Assembly (NCBI GenBank): GCA_004558035.1
Contig: SFEJ01000016.1
Coordinates: 1-55,007 of the forward strand
DNA length: 55,007 nt
Source: Opitutia bacterium
GTDB taxonomy: Bacteria; Verrucomicrobiota; Verrucomicrobiae; Opitutales; UBA953
Reading direction: 5' to 3'
This document shows, piece after piece, positions 35,358 through 43,783 of the stretch (position 1 is its first letter; the number at the start of each line of letters is the position of its first letter). Below the pieces are notes generated by a model. That model saw only the letters and a list, made by a program, of their open reading frames with translations, was not told the origin of the DNA and made no database searches. The position numbers and the translations under genes are program-made.

Positions 35358-36493
35358 AGCCTTCCCGCATGCTGATTTTCGGCGGCGCCGTCGCGCTCGT
35401 CGTCTGGCTTTCGGCGTTTCTGCTGCTCCGCGAGGGCGGCGATCCGGGCTCGCCCGCCGCCGCGCTCCCGCCCGAAAGCGCCGTCCCGCCCGCCGCGCCG
35501 CCGTCCGCGCCCGAAGACGCGCCGGAACAGGGCGTTCCCGCGGAGCCGCCGCGGAGCGAGCCCGCCGAACCGACCGCGGGAACGCCCGTGCCCGTCCGCG
35601 TCGCGCGCATTCCGCGTCCGCCGCGCAAGGCACTCAAGTCCTTCCGCGACGCCGGCGAAATCTGCGTGGACGCCGAGACCGGGCGCATGCTCGCGGGAAC
35701 GAACGTCCGCCGCCGCTGCCCGCCCGCGAGCGTCACGAAGCTCATGACGCTCTTTCTCACGCTCGAGGCGCTCGACGCCGGGAAAATTTCGCTGACCGAT
35801 GTCGTTCCCGCGAGCCGCCGCGCCTACTCGATGGGCGGCACGCAGCTCAATCTCGACACGGGCGAACCCTGCCGGATCGAAGAGCTCATCTACGGGCTGA
35901 TGCTCCAGTCCGCGAACGACGCCGCCGTCGTGCTCGCCGAAACCGTGAGCGGGAGCGTCGAGGATTTCGTCGCGGCGATGAACGCCAAGGCGCGCGAGCT
36001 CGGGCTGGATGACACGCGCTTCGCCACGCCGCACGGCCTGCCGCCGAGCCGGCGGGAACGCGCCGCCGGAGCCTCGCCCGACCTCACGACCGCCGAAGAT
36101 CTCGCGAAGCTTTCCGTCGCGCTCCTCAAGCGCTTTCCGAACACGCTGCGCTACGCCTCGACGATCACGCATCCGTATCCCGCGAACGAAAAGCGCAAGG
36201 CTGTGATGTGGCTGAAGAACCACAACCGCCTGCTCGAAACCTTCGAAGGCTGCGACGGGCTCAAGACCGGCTGGACGAACGACGGCGCCTCCATCGTCAC
36301 GACCGCCTCGCGCGGGAACCGTCGCGTGATCGCCGTCGTGCTCGGCGGGCTCGTGAAGAACGCCAAGGGCGAAATCGACGCGAAGACCTCGCAGCGGGAA
36401 CGCAATCAGCGCGCTGCCGAGCTGATGTACCGCGGCCTGCTCGCGCTCGACGCGATGCAGTACGCGCCGACGCCGTTCCGAGAAGGCAAGTGA
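35354..36493 (+). CDS. D-alanyl-D-alanine carboxypeptidase (serine-type, S11 family)
   Basis: A 379-residue penicillin-binding protein (DacA/DacF group). An N-terminal membrane helix (about residues 7-25) leads to an ~70-residue Pro/Ala/Glu linker. The S11 domain has SVTK in PPASVTKLMTLFLTLEAL, SAN in LMLQSANDAAVVLAE and KTG in CDGLKTGWTNDG. It trims the terminal D-Ala from stem peptides. The ATG overlaps the murJ stop. The gene's stop TGA is the start of an 8-nt repeat array, so its 3' end is embedded in a large hairpin. Confidence 0.94.
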   Translation: MKPSRMLIFGGAVALVVWLSAFLLLREGGDPGSPAAALPPESAVPPAAPPSAPEDAPEQGVPAEPPRSEPAEPTAGTPVPVRVARIPRPPRKALKSFRDAGEICVDAETGRMLAGTNVRRRCPPASVTKLMTLFLTLEALDAGKISLTDVVPASRRAYSMGGTQLNLDTGEPCRIEELIYGLMLQSANDAAVVLAETVSGSVEDFVAAMNAKARELGLDDTRFATPHGLPPSRRERAAGASPDLTTAEDLAKLSVALLKRFPNTLRYASTITHPYPANEKRKAVMWLKNHNRLLETFEGCDGLKTGWTNDGASIVTTASRGNRRVIAVVLGGLVKNAKGEIDAKTSQRERNQRAAELMYRGLLALDAMQYAPTPFREGK

Positions 36494-36645
36494 TGAGGTG
36501 ATGAAGTTATGAAGTTATGAAGGTTCATTGCGTTCGGCTGTGCCGAAAGGATTTTCAAAAACTCTTTTTCGCGAAGCGAAAGGCAATCAACCTTCATAAC
36601 CTCATAACCTTCATAACCTCATAACCTTCATAACCTCATAACCTT
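36492..36645. repeat. Large branched hairpin with repeat arms, 3' of the carboxypeptidase gene
   Basis: The left arm is near-8-nt units (TGATGAGG, TGATGAAG, TTATGAAG, TTATGAAG) starting at the gene's stop. The right arm is alternating AACCTTCAT and AACCTCAT (36589-36645). Segments 36506-36525 and 36589-36608 pair at 19 of 20 positions. The stem continues through ATTGC (36527) with GCAAT (36583). It encloses two perfect small hairpins: TTCGGC-tgt-GCCGAA (36533-36547) and TTTCGC-gaa-GCGAAA (36567-36581). The whole is a three-way-junction-like structure. Confidence 0.85.
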
Positions 36646-36651
36646 TTCCCT

Positions 36652-37512
36652 ATGTTTTCCTTTCTCCGAAAAATCCTCCTCGCCGCCTTCGCGCTCGTCG
36701 CGTTCGCGGCTCCGCTCGCCGCGCAGTCCCGCGACTTCGGGCTGAAGCAGCTCGACGCCGCCGAGGCCGCCGCTGTGCTCGACGCCTTCCGCGCCTACCG
36801 CTTGCCGGCGGACTACTGCCTGCGCATCGACATCGTCCACAAGCCGCGCAAAAGCGAGGACGAGACGCGCTACGCGGGAACGCTCTGGGGCACGAGCGAC
36901 GCCGAAGGCGCTCTGCTGCGGCTGGACGTCGGCGCCGCGGGAACGCCCGAGAGCGAGCGGAAGCGCTTCCTCATCCGAAGCGGAAAGACGCCGGGCCTGT
37001 GGACGCTCGGCGCCGCGGGAACGCCGGAAAAAATCGACGCCGCGGGAACGCGCCCCTTCTTCAGCGATCTCGTCTTCACGCCCTTCGACCTGCAGACGCC
37101 GTTTCTCTTCTGGGAAAAATACGAATACGACGGCACGCGCCGCCACCGCGCGCGCCCGGTGCACTTCTTCAAAATGTTCCCGCCGGAGGATTTCCGCGAA
37201 AAGATCGACGCGAAAATCGGCTCCGTGCGCATCGGCTTCGACCGCGTGTACAACGCGCTCGTCGTCGCCGAATCGCGTTCCCGCGACGGCGAAAAGCTCA
37301 AGACCTTCACGCTCGGCAGCATCCGCAGGACGCAGGGGCTCTACATGTTCAAGGAACTCGAGCTGCGCGACGAAAAGACGCGCGACCGCGACACGCTCGT
37401 CGTGCGCGCGGCGGCGCTGCGCCTGCGCTTCGCGCCCGAGCTGTTCACGCCGGAATTCCTTGCGAAGCCGATGCCGAAAATTCCCGAATCCCTCTTCGAA
37501 AGCGCCGACTGA
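36652..37512 (+). CDS. LolA-like outer-membrane lipoprotein-sorting protein (putative)
   Basis: A 286-residue exported protein. Signal peptide MFSFLRKILLAAFALVAFAAPLAAQ, then a mostly beta domain (FLIRSGKTPGLWTLGAAGTPE; FFSDLVFTPFDLQTPFLFWEKYEYDG; GLYMFKELELRDEKTRDRDTLVVRAAALRL). The pattern resembles LolA/LppX-fold proteins annotated as outer-membrane lipoprotein-sorting proteins in Verrucomicrobia. Three AAGT tracts are each encoded by the GCGGGAACG word. The gene follows the repeat hairpin directly and is convergent with the ABC permease gene. Confidence 0.65.
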   Translation: MFSFLRKILLAAFALVAFAAPLAAQSRDFGLKQLDAAEAAAVLDAFRAYRLPADYCLRIDIVHKPRKSEDETRYAGTLWGTSDAEGALLRLDVGAAGTPESERKRFLIRSGKTPGLWTLGAAGTPEKIDAAGTRPFFSDLVFTPFDLQTPFLFWEKYEYDGTRRHRARPVHFFKMFPPEDFREKIDAKIGSVRIGFDRVYNALVVAESRSRDGEKLKTFTLGSIRRTQGLYMFKELELRDEKTRDRDTLVVRAAALRLRFAPELFTPEFLAKPMPKIPESLFESAD

Positions 37513-37521
37513 GGCGCGCCT

Positions 37522-38364
37522 TCAGCGGCGGAAGAGCCACGCCGCGAAGAACGTCGCCGATTCCGCGACGACAATCGCCGCGCCCGCGGGAACGCCTTCG
37601 AACCAGTACGACGCGTAGAGCCCCGCGAAGCCCGAAAGCACCGAAAAGACCGCCGCGAGCGTCGCCGTCTTCCCGACGGATTTCGACAGCAGATTCGCCG
37701 CCGCCGCGGGAATGACGAGCAGCGCCGTCGTCAGCAGCGCGCCCACGACGCGCACCGACGAGACCGCCGCGAGCGCGACCAGCACGAGAAAAAGCGTCTG
37801 CATCAGGCGCGGGCGCGCTCCCGCCAGCCGCGCGTATTCCGGGTCGAAGCTCGCGAGCTTCAGCGGCGCGCGGAAGACGGCGAAGAACGCCGCGACGGCG
37901 AGCGTCGTTCCCGCCGCGAAGAGCAGATCCGTCCTCGTCACGCCGAGCACGCTCCCGAAGAGCAGACTCGAAAAATCGCGGAACGACTGCGTGCGCGTCA
38001 TCAGCAGAATGCCCAGCGCGAACATGAACGCGAGCACGACGCCGATCGCCGCGTCTTCGGACATGCGCCGCCGCGTCGAAAGCAGCCCGACGCCGATCGC
38101 CGTCGCCAGCGCCGCCGCCAGCGCGCCCCAATAGAGCGAAACGCCCAGCAGCGCCGCCGCCGTCACGCCCGGAAGAATCGTGTGCGAAAGCGCCGAGGCG
38201 ATGAACACGCTGCGCCGCAGCACCACGTAGGTGCCCAGCATCGCGCTGCCGACGCCGATGAGCGCGACGCTCGCGAACGCGTTGCGCATGAAGTCGAATT
38301 CGAAAGGCTCCAGAAGCCAATTGAGCAGCGTCTCCACGTCAGTCGAGCTCCACGAAACGTTCAT
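37522..38364 (-). CDS. Metal ABC transporter permease (ZnuB/MntB family)
   Basis: A 280-residue ABC-3 type permease with about eight helices. Hallmarks: NAFASVALIGVGSAMLGTYVVLRRSVFIASALSHTILPGV and VRVVGALLTTALLVIPAAAA. It should import Zn2+, Mn2+ or Fe2+. It overlaps the preceding ATPase gene by 26 bp. No substrate-binding protein gene is adjacent, so the metal and the binding protein remain unknown. Confidence 0.92.
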   Translation of the reverse strand: MNVSWSSTDVETLLNWLLEPFEFDFMRNAFASVALIGVGSAMLGTYVVLRRSVFIASALSHTILPGVTAAALLGVSLYWGALAAALATAIGVGLLSTRRRMSEDAAIGVVLAFMFALGILLMTRTQSFRDFSSLLFGSVLGVTRTDLLFAAGTTLAVAAFFAVFRAPLKLASFDPEYARLAGARPRLMQTLFLVLVALAAVSSVRVVGALLTTALLVIPAAAANLLSKSVGKTATLAAVFSVLSGFAGLYASYWFEGVPAGAAIVVAESATFFAAWLFRR

Positions 38365-39067
38365 GCCCGCGGCAGGCGCGCACCGTGTGCAGCTGCCCGT
38401 CGCGGATCTCCAGAATGCGGTCGAAATGCCCGAGCGCGTCGGCGAGATCGTGCGTCGCCATCACGAGCGTCAGCCGCCGCCCCTCCGCGCCGAAAAGCGT
38501 CTCGTCCATGACGTCGCGGGAACGCGCGTCCAGCCCGACGTAGGGCTCGTCGAGCAGCAGCAGGCGCGCCTCTTGGCAGAGCGCGCGCGCGAGCAGGGCG
38601 CGCTGCTGCTCGCCGCCGGAAAGCTCGCCCGCGTTGCGCGAGGCGCGGTCGGCGAGGCGCAGCTTTTCGAGCGCGGCGTCGGCGTGTTCCAGGTCCTCGC
38701 GCGAGACGCGCGCGGGAAAGCGCTTGCGCACGCAGCGCCCGAACGCGACCAGCTCGCGCACCGAAATCGGGAACGTCCAGTCGATGCGGCTGCGCTGCGC
38801 GAGAAAGCACACGTCGGGCTCGCCCGCGCGCGCGCGCCGCCCGAAGACCGACGCCGTTCCCGCGAGCGGCTCCAGCAGCCCCGCGAAAGTCCGCAGCAGC
38901 GTGGACTTGCCCGCGCCGTTCGCGCCGACGAGCGCCGCGCGGCATTTCTCCGGAATCGCGAGCGAGACGTCCGTCAGCACCGCGGCGCGCGTTCCCGCCG
39001 GCGCGACGGCGAGCCCCCGCGCCTCGAGCGCGGGAAAGACGGGAACGAATCCGGAAAAATGCGTCAT
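38339..39067 (-). CDS. Metal ABC transporter ATP-binding protein
   Basis: A 242-residue ATPase. Walker A GANGAGKST, Q-loop CFLAQRSRIDWTFPISV, signature LSGGEQQRALLARAL, Walker B RLLLLDEPYVGLD, and switch His in VMATHDLADAL. The IDWTFP segment is characteristic of zinc/manganese ABC ATPases. The ATG at 39067 is chosen; the frame upstream (to 39127) is repetitive DNA. It is the first gene of a two-gene unit with the permease. Confidence 0.93.
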   Translation of the reverse strand: MTHFSGFVPVFPALEARGLAVAPAGTRAAVLTDVSLAIPEKCRAALVGANGAGKSTLLRTFAGLLEPLAGTASVFGRRARAGEPDVCFLAQRSRIDWTFPISVRELVAFGRCVRKRFPARVSREDLEHADAALEKLRLADRASRNAGELSGGEQQRALLARALCQEARLLLLDEPYVGLDARSRDVMDETLFGAEGRRLTLVMATHDLADALGHFDRILEIRDGQLHTVRACRGHERFVELD

Positions 39068-39077
39068 GCGGACAATT

Positions 39078-39420
39078 AAAAACGGAAAACGAAAAACGGA
39101 AAGCGGAAAAACGCGTCCCCGCCCCACCCCTCGGTTATGCAGACCGTGGCAAGCCCGAATTTTTGACCACGGAAAACACGGAAAAACACGGAATTTTAGT
39201 GGAGAGGCGACATTCCTGTCGCTTCCTCGAAATCCTCACGCACAAATTTTTCCCGCAAAGACGCCAAGACGCAAAGATTTTTGGAGAAATGACGCGGTTT
39301 TCACGGGAACGCCGGTCGAAATTCGTGAAAATTCGCGTCAATTCGCGGTTAAAAACTTTCCTTAACTTCCTTTGACTTCGCGGTCGAAAATCTTCGCGTT
39401 CTTTGCGTTAAAATCAGACT
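39078..39420. repeat. AT-rich short-word repeats upstream of the PEP-CTERM giant gene
   Basis: The 581-bp gap 39068-39648 has no recognisable gene. It contains several families of short imperfect repeats: AAAACGGAAAACG-type words (about 39080-39112), CACGGAAAACACGGAAAAACACGG (about 39164-39190), CGCAAAGACGCCAAGACGCAAAG (about 39255-39277), AAATTCGTGAAAATTCGCG words (about 39318-39350) and CTTCCTTTGACTTCG (39364-39378). A TTATATTTTATAGT stretch at 39420-39433 could hold a promoter -10 for the downstream gene. Confidence 0.55.
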
Positions 39421-39648
39421 TATATTTTATAGTTTTACAGTTTCCTTTATTCATGCGGATTGCAGAGCGTTCCCCCTCGGTCTGCATACCCGTACATTAT
39501 CGCCCCAAAATGTCCCCGAAAACCATGTTTCGTCTCGAATACGTCACGGCGCTCCTCCGCAGGATTTCACGCAAATCCCGCGAAACCGCGCCGTCCGCGT
39601 TCCCGCCGAACTCTCCCTTTCAAAATAACAACTAAAACTGCACAACAC

Positions 39649-42600
39649 ATGAAATCCTCAAAATTATTCCTCACCTCCCTCCTCGCCGCCGCAGCGATGA
39701 GCGCGACTGCGTACGCGGAAACCGATCTTTCGGGGTTCTCCGGAACGATTTACACTTGGGCCGGAAGAAATGGCGTCAACAATAAGAGCGACCTTGCTTA
39801 CGGATATTACTACACGACCGATGAAAGCGGGGCGTTTACGGCGATTACCTATGGAAATAGCACAAGTGGAGATGCCAACAACTGGAAGACTACCGTTCAA
39901 CCAATCATCGGAAGAGACAACGCATCCGCCACTGCTGGACCGACTTACCAGAACACGCTTCGCTTCGTCGCGCTTGATGACAGCTCTTTCACGGGGGACT
40001 ACACCGCCGGCACGATTAAAACGCCCGTTTACACTTTCAATCCTTTGACGTTGGGAGGCATCATCGTCGAGAGCGGCGCGACCGGATTTTCGATTTCTGC
40101 GAATGGTACGAGCACTCGTTCTTTCATGCTCGGCAACGGCGACGGCACTGCGGCGAAATCCGTTTTCCATGAAAGCTTTACGCTCACTCTGAACACTGGT
40201 GACTCCAATACAACGAACACGATTCGCGGCACACAGACTTGGACGATTGATGAGAACAAAACTTTCACGATTACCTCCGGAAGCAGGGCATTGAACTTTA
40301 CGGGGGCGACCACCATCAACGGCGGCGGCACGGCGAAGCTTTCGGGAAGCAATGTTTCGTTCGGTGCGGGCGCGTCAATCGACATCGCGGCGAACACGAC
40401 GCTCGACCTTTCCGGCGCGACCTTCACCGGCAACGGCGCCACGTTTGAGCTGAACGGCGGCAACATCGTGCTCGGGGACGTTTCGCGTCTCGGCGACACG
40501 GCGCTTCTTTCCGCTTCCACGATTACCGCGACCAGCGGCTCCGTCGAGCTTTCCGGTGTCATCAAAAACGGTACCTATACGATTTTCACGGGAACGGACA
40601 GTGCGACTCTCGGGACGCTTTCTCTTACGGCCGCGAATTCCGGTTACTACGACCAGGCATGGAGCATTGACGGAAGTACCATCTCGGTGACGATTTCCAA
40701 TTCCGTGCGCGACCTCATCTGGAGCGGCGCGACCAACACGCCTTGGGACACGGCGAGCGCGAACTGGAAAACCTCCGCCGAGGCGACGGAATCGACGACG
40801 TTCAAGAACTACGACAGCGTGACGTTCGACGCGAGCACGACGGGAACGGAGACGAACATCGCGACTGGCGTGACGGTGACGGATCTCACGATTTCGGGCG
40901 GCACGCATAGGTTTACGGTTTCGTCCGAAGCCTATGTCAAAATCGCGGGAACGGCGTCAGTCGAAAACGGCGCGACGCTCGTGCTCGACACGAAAACAGG
41001 CGGTAAGGGTCTCTTGCGTGGTGCCATTACCGTTAAGAGCGGAGGGGAACTGCAATTCACCAAGGGCGATCTCACCGGCTACAACGGCGGCGAGGATTCC
41101 TTGCGCTCCATCACGATTGACGCCGGGGGAAGACTTTATCTCAATCATTCGACGAACGAAACTTTCGCGGGTACGCTGACGCTCAACGGCACGCTTTCCG
41201 GCAAGGACGCGAACACGCGCTGGGACATGTATGGCGGAAGCTCTCAGATTGTCGTCGGCGAGGGCGCGAACGCGTCGATTGACGAAAACGTCAAGCTCGT
41301 CATCCGTCGCGACAACGCGCCGATCACCGTCGGCGCGGACGCGACGTTGACGATCAACGGGCAGGTCCTGAAATCTTCCGTATTTTCAAATCTGAGCGGC
41401 GGGAACGACGTTCTCGTCAAAAACGGTGCTGGAAAGCTCACTCTCAACGGAAACGTGAATGTTACAGGGGTGACGCAGAACGCGGGAACGCTGACGATCG
41501 GCGGCGCCGCGGCGATTACGACGCTGACGCAGTCTGCGGGCACGCTGACGATCGGCGGCGCCGCGACGATTACGACGCTGACGCAGTCTGCGGGCACGCT
41601 GAATGTCACTGCGGGAACGACAACGGTCGGGACTTACGGAGGTCTTCGGGGACAAAGCGTCGCGGGGGCGCTCACGATTGCGGCGGGAGCGTCTATGTCG
41701 GTGACGGGGGGAATGACGTTGCGTTGGGAAAATGAAAATACGACCACGCTGAACGTGAACGGCGATTTGTCCGTCGGCGGCAATCTTTGGATTTCCCGCG
41801 ACGGCAACGGCATCGTGAACATCAACGACGGCGGCACGGTCGTCGCACAGACTTTGACTTTCGGTCAGGGGTGGAATACTACTAACCCGACTAAAAAAAG
41901 TTCCACGGTAAATCTTGGATCGGGCGGTGTTTTGGTCGTGGGAGCCGTCGTCGCCAATACGACTGCGGGCGCTTCTGGAGCCACAACTTCGCTGAACACC
42001 AGTGCGCTGAATCTCAACGGCGGTACGCTGGGCACGAGCGCGGATTCGCTGACGATCAACGTGACGAGCGGCTCCGGCAGCACCGCCAAAACGCTTTCCG
42101 TCGTGCTCGGCGACGGCACGACGAGCACCATCAACACGGGCAAATACGACACGGCGACGAAGACGTTCACGGAAGCGAAAGCTTCGATTTCGATTGTGAA
42201 CGCGATTTCCGGCTCCGGCGCGTTGAAGAAGGTCGGCGCGGGAACGCTGACGCTTTCGGGCGCCAATTCCTTTACCGGAGGGCTTGAAATCAAGGAAGGC
42301 ATCGTCGTTTCAACGCGGACGTATTCGCTTGGCGCAGGGACTAACGTAGTGAAGCTCTCCGGCGGCCAGCTGAGCGTCAACGCGGACGTGACGCTCGCGC
42401 AGACGAACATCGAAATCGCGCTGAGCTCGGCTTATGCGACGACGGCGGCGATCATCGGTGCGGCCGCTACGGCGAGCCTTGCGGTGAATACGACTGTGAC
42501 GATTACGGATCTTGATTTGACGGGCATCGCACTTGTCTCGGAAGCCGCGCTCGCGAATTCTTCCTACGAATTCAAGATTCTCGACACGATTTCCGCCGGA

Positions 42601-42774
42601 GAAAACTTGACGTTCAAGCTCTCCGAAGCGTTGAGAAACGACTGGCGGATTTCGGGTTACAAGAACGGCGTGCTGACGATTGCGGCGATTCCGGAGCCGT
42701 CGGTGTTCGGGCTGTTGGCGGGACTCGGGGCGCTTGCGCTCGCGGGAGCGCGCCGTCGCCGGAAGAAAGCTTAA
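39649..42774 (+). CDS. Autotransporter-type beta-strand repeat protein with PEP-CTERM signal
   Basis: A 1041-residue exported surface protein. Signal peptide MKSSKLFLTSLLAAAAMSATAYAE; then a long Ser/Thr/Gly/Asn-rich beta-helix-like region. An autotransporter-associated repeat, KKVGAGTLTLSGANSFTGGLEIKEG, lies near residue 865. The C-terminus is a PEP-CTERM tail: IPEPSVFGLLAGLGALALAGARRRRKKA. There is no autotransporter barrel, so export is by Sec followed by exosortase-type processing (inference). Residues about 612-647 are two perfect-length 18-residue repeats. Its base composition is visibly less GC-rich than its neighbours. The stop codon is part of a heptad array with a terminator. Confidence 0.85.
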   Translation: MKSSKLFLTSLLAAAAMSATAYAETDLSGFSGTIYTWAGRNGVNNKSDLAYGYYYTTDESGAFTAITYGNSTSGDANNWKTTVQPIIGRDNASATAGPTYQNTLRFVALDDSSFTGDYTAGTIKTPVYTFNPLTLGGIIVESGATGFSISANGTSTRSFMLGNGDGTAAKSVFHESFTLTLNTGDSNTTNTIRGTQTWTIDENKTFTITSGSRALNFTGATTINGGGTAKLSGSNVSFGAGASIDIAANTTLDLSGATFTGNGATFELNGGNIVLGDVSRLGDTALLSASTITATSGSVELSGVIKNGTYTIFTGTDSATLGTLSLTAANSGYYDQAWSIDGSTISVTISNSVRDLIWSGATNTPWDTASANWKTSAEATESTTFKNYDSVTFDASTTGTETNIATGVTVTDLTISGGTHRFTVSSEAYVKIAGTASVENGATLVLDTKTGGKGLLRGAITVKSGGELQFTKGDLTGYNGGEDSLRSITIDAGGRLYLNHSTNETFAGTLTLNGTLSGKDANTRWDMYGGSSQIVVGEGANASIDENVKLVIRRDNAPITVGADATLTINGQVLKSSVFSNLSGGNDVLVKNGAGKLTLNGNVNVTGVTQNAGTLTIGGAAAITTLTQSAGTLTIGGAATITTLTQSAGTLNVTAGTTTVGTYGGLRGQSVAGALTIAAGASMSVTGGMTLRWENENTTTLNVNGDLSVGGNLWISRDGNGIVNINDGGTVVAQTLTFGQGWNTTNPTKKSSTVNLGSGGVLVVGAVVANTTAGASGATTSLNTSALNLNGGTLGTSADSLTINVTSGSGSTAKTLSVVLGDGTTSTINTGKYDTATKTFTEAKASISIVNAISGSGALKKVGAGTLTLSGANSFTGGLEIKEGIVVSTRTYSLGAGTNVVKLSGGQLSVNADVTLAQTNIEIALSSAYATTAAIIGAAATASLAVNTTVTITDLDLTGIALVSEAALANSSYEFKILDTISAGENLTFKLSEALRNDWRISGYKNGVLTIAAIPEPSVFGLLAGLGALALAGARRRRKKA
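41482..41589 (+). repeat. Two 54-bp tandem repeats inside the beta-strand protein gene
   Basis: Units 41482-41535 and 41536-41589 are nearly identical and encode AGTLTIGGAAAITTLTQS and AGTLTIGGAATITTLTQS. A third, partial unit begins at 41590 (AGTLN). The repeats keep the reading frame. Confidence 0.92.
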
Positions 42775-42852
42775 AGTTTAAGGCTTAAAGTTTAAAGAGG
42801 CGGGAACGCCGCTTCTCTAAACTCTAAGCTTTAAGCTCTCATCTTTTTTATT
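42769..42852 (+). terminator. Heptad-armed terminator of the beta-strand protein gene
   Basis: Left arm: GCTTAAA, GTTTAAG, GCTTAAA, GTTTAAA (42769-42796), of which the first contains the gene's own TAA stop. Right arm: CTCTAAA, CTCTAAG, CTTTAAG, CTCTCAT (42815-42842). Between them GGCG-GGAA-CGCC forms an inner stem. The arms pair with a few G-U positions, and a T-rich tail (CTTTTTTATT) follows. Confidence 0.82.
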
Positions 42853-42936
42853 GTGTGTTAGTTAGTGTGTGGGCGCCCTCGCGGAGAGATCCGCGTGGGC
42901 GCCGTTTTTTGTGAGTTTTTGGGCGCGGGCGAAAAG

Positions 42937-43740
42937 GAACAGGAATTTCGGGGATTTTAAGGGATTTGATTCGGTCCCGGGAAGCGCCCCGCCGAAAAAA
43001 GGGAAACTAAGCCCCGACGGGGCGAAATTGCCCAGCGTAGGGTTTTAACCCTACGTGAACGGACAAAAACAAAGCGCGCTGTAAGTGCGCGATTGCGGGC
43101 GCACGGACGCGAAAAATTTCCCGCAGACCTCGCGGATTCCCGCAGATTTTTTTGAATCCACGAATTGCTCGAATTTCACGAATCAAGAGGGTAAGCGTCT
43201 CGCTTGCCCTCGGCGGGAACGCAAAAACCGAACAGGGATTTCGGGGATTTTAAGGGATTTGATTCAGTCCCGCGGGCTCCTCGCCGCGCGGCCGCGAAAA
43301 ATCTCCCGCCTCACGACCGAAGTCGGGAATGCCTTCGTCCCCATGTTCCCGCATGAAATGCGGAACAAAAATAACCCCATGCGGCGCCGCCGCTTGGGGC
43401 AGCGTCCGCAAAAGAACACGCGCTTGAAAAGCGCAACTGCCCCGCGGGAACGGCGTGTCGGGAAAACGTCGAACGCGTCGGGCGGTTGCGCCTTTCAGGC
43501 GCGGCGCAGGTGCGGGATTTGCCCCAAGCGCGCGCTTCGCGTCGCGCATGGGGTTACGATTGTTGCGCCCCGTCGGGGCGAGGAAGTTTCCGTCCGCTGG
43601 TTTCGCAGGGCAAGCGGGACGCTTATCCTCCGTTCCCCTGTTTCTTCGTTCCTCTGTGTTAAAGAGCTTAAAGCTTAAAGAGGAGTTTTTGCGGGGAAAG
43701 ATCCCGAGGGCAAGCGGGACGCTCGCCTTCCTTTTCGTTC
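42937..43740. repeat. Large intergenic REP-like mosaic
   Basis: About 1 kb (42853-43783) without a recognisable gene. Modules: AACAGG..GGATTTTAAGGGATTTGATTC at 42937-42980 and 43229-43275; GCCCC-GAC-GGGGC (43011-43023); CGTAGGG-TTTTAA-CCCTACG (43036-43055); GAGGGTAAGCG-TCT-CGCTTGCCCTC (about 43188-43212); GCGCCT-TTC-AGGCGC (43488-43502); GCCCC-GTC-GGGGC (43567-43579); GGGCAAGCGGGACGCT words near 43610 and 43705. A heptad array (GCTTAAAGCTTAAAG) lies at about 43662-43682. Confidence 0.68.
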
Positions 43741-43783
43741 CCGTTTGGGGCGCGCGGGTTTTCGCCGGCGCGATTGCGCGCCT

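Noticed and set aside
41482..41589. Assembly duplication artefact
   Set aside because: The units differ by several bases and are in frame with the beta-repeat structure of the protein, so a real duplication is more likely.
42853..43783. A small gene or RNA gene in the 1-kb spacer
   Set aside because: Open frames there read through palindromic repeats and match nothing recognisable; no tRNA-like cloverleaf or rRNA segment was seen.
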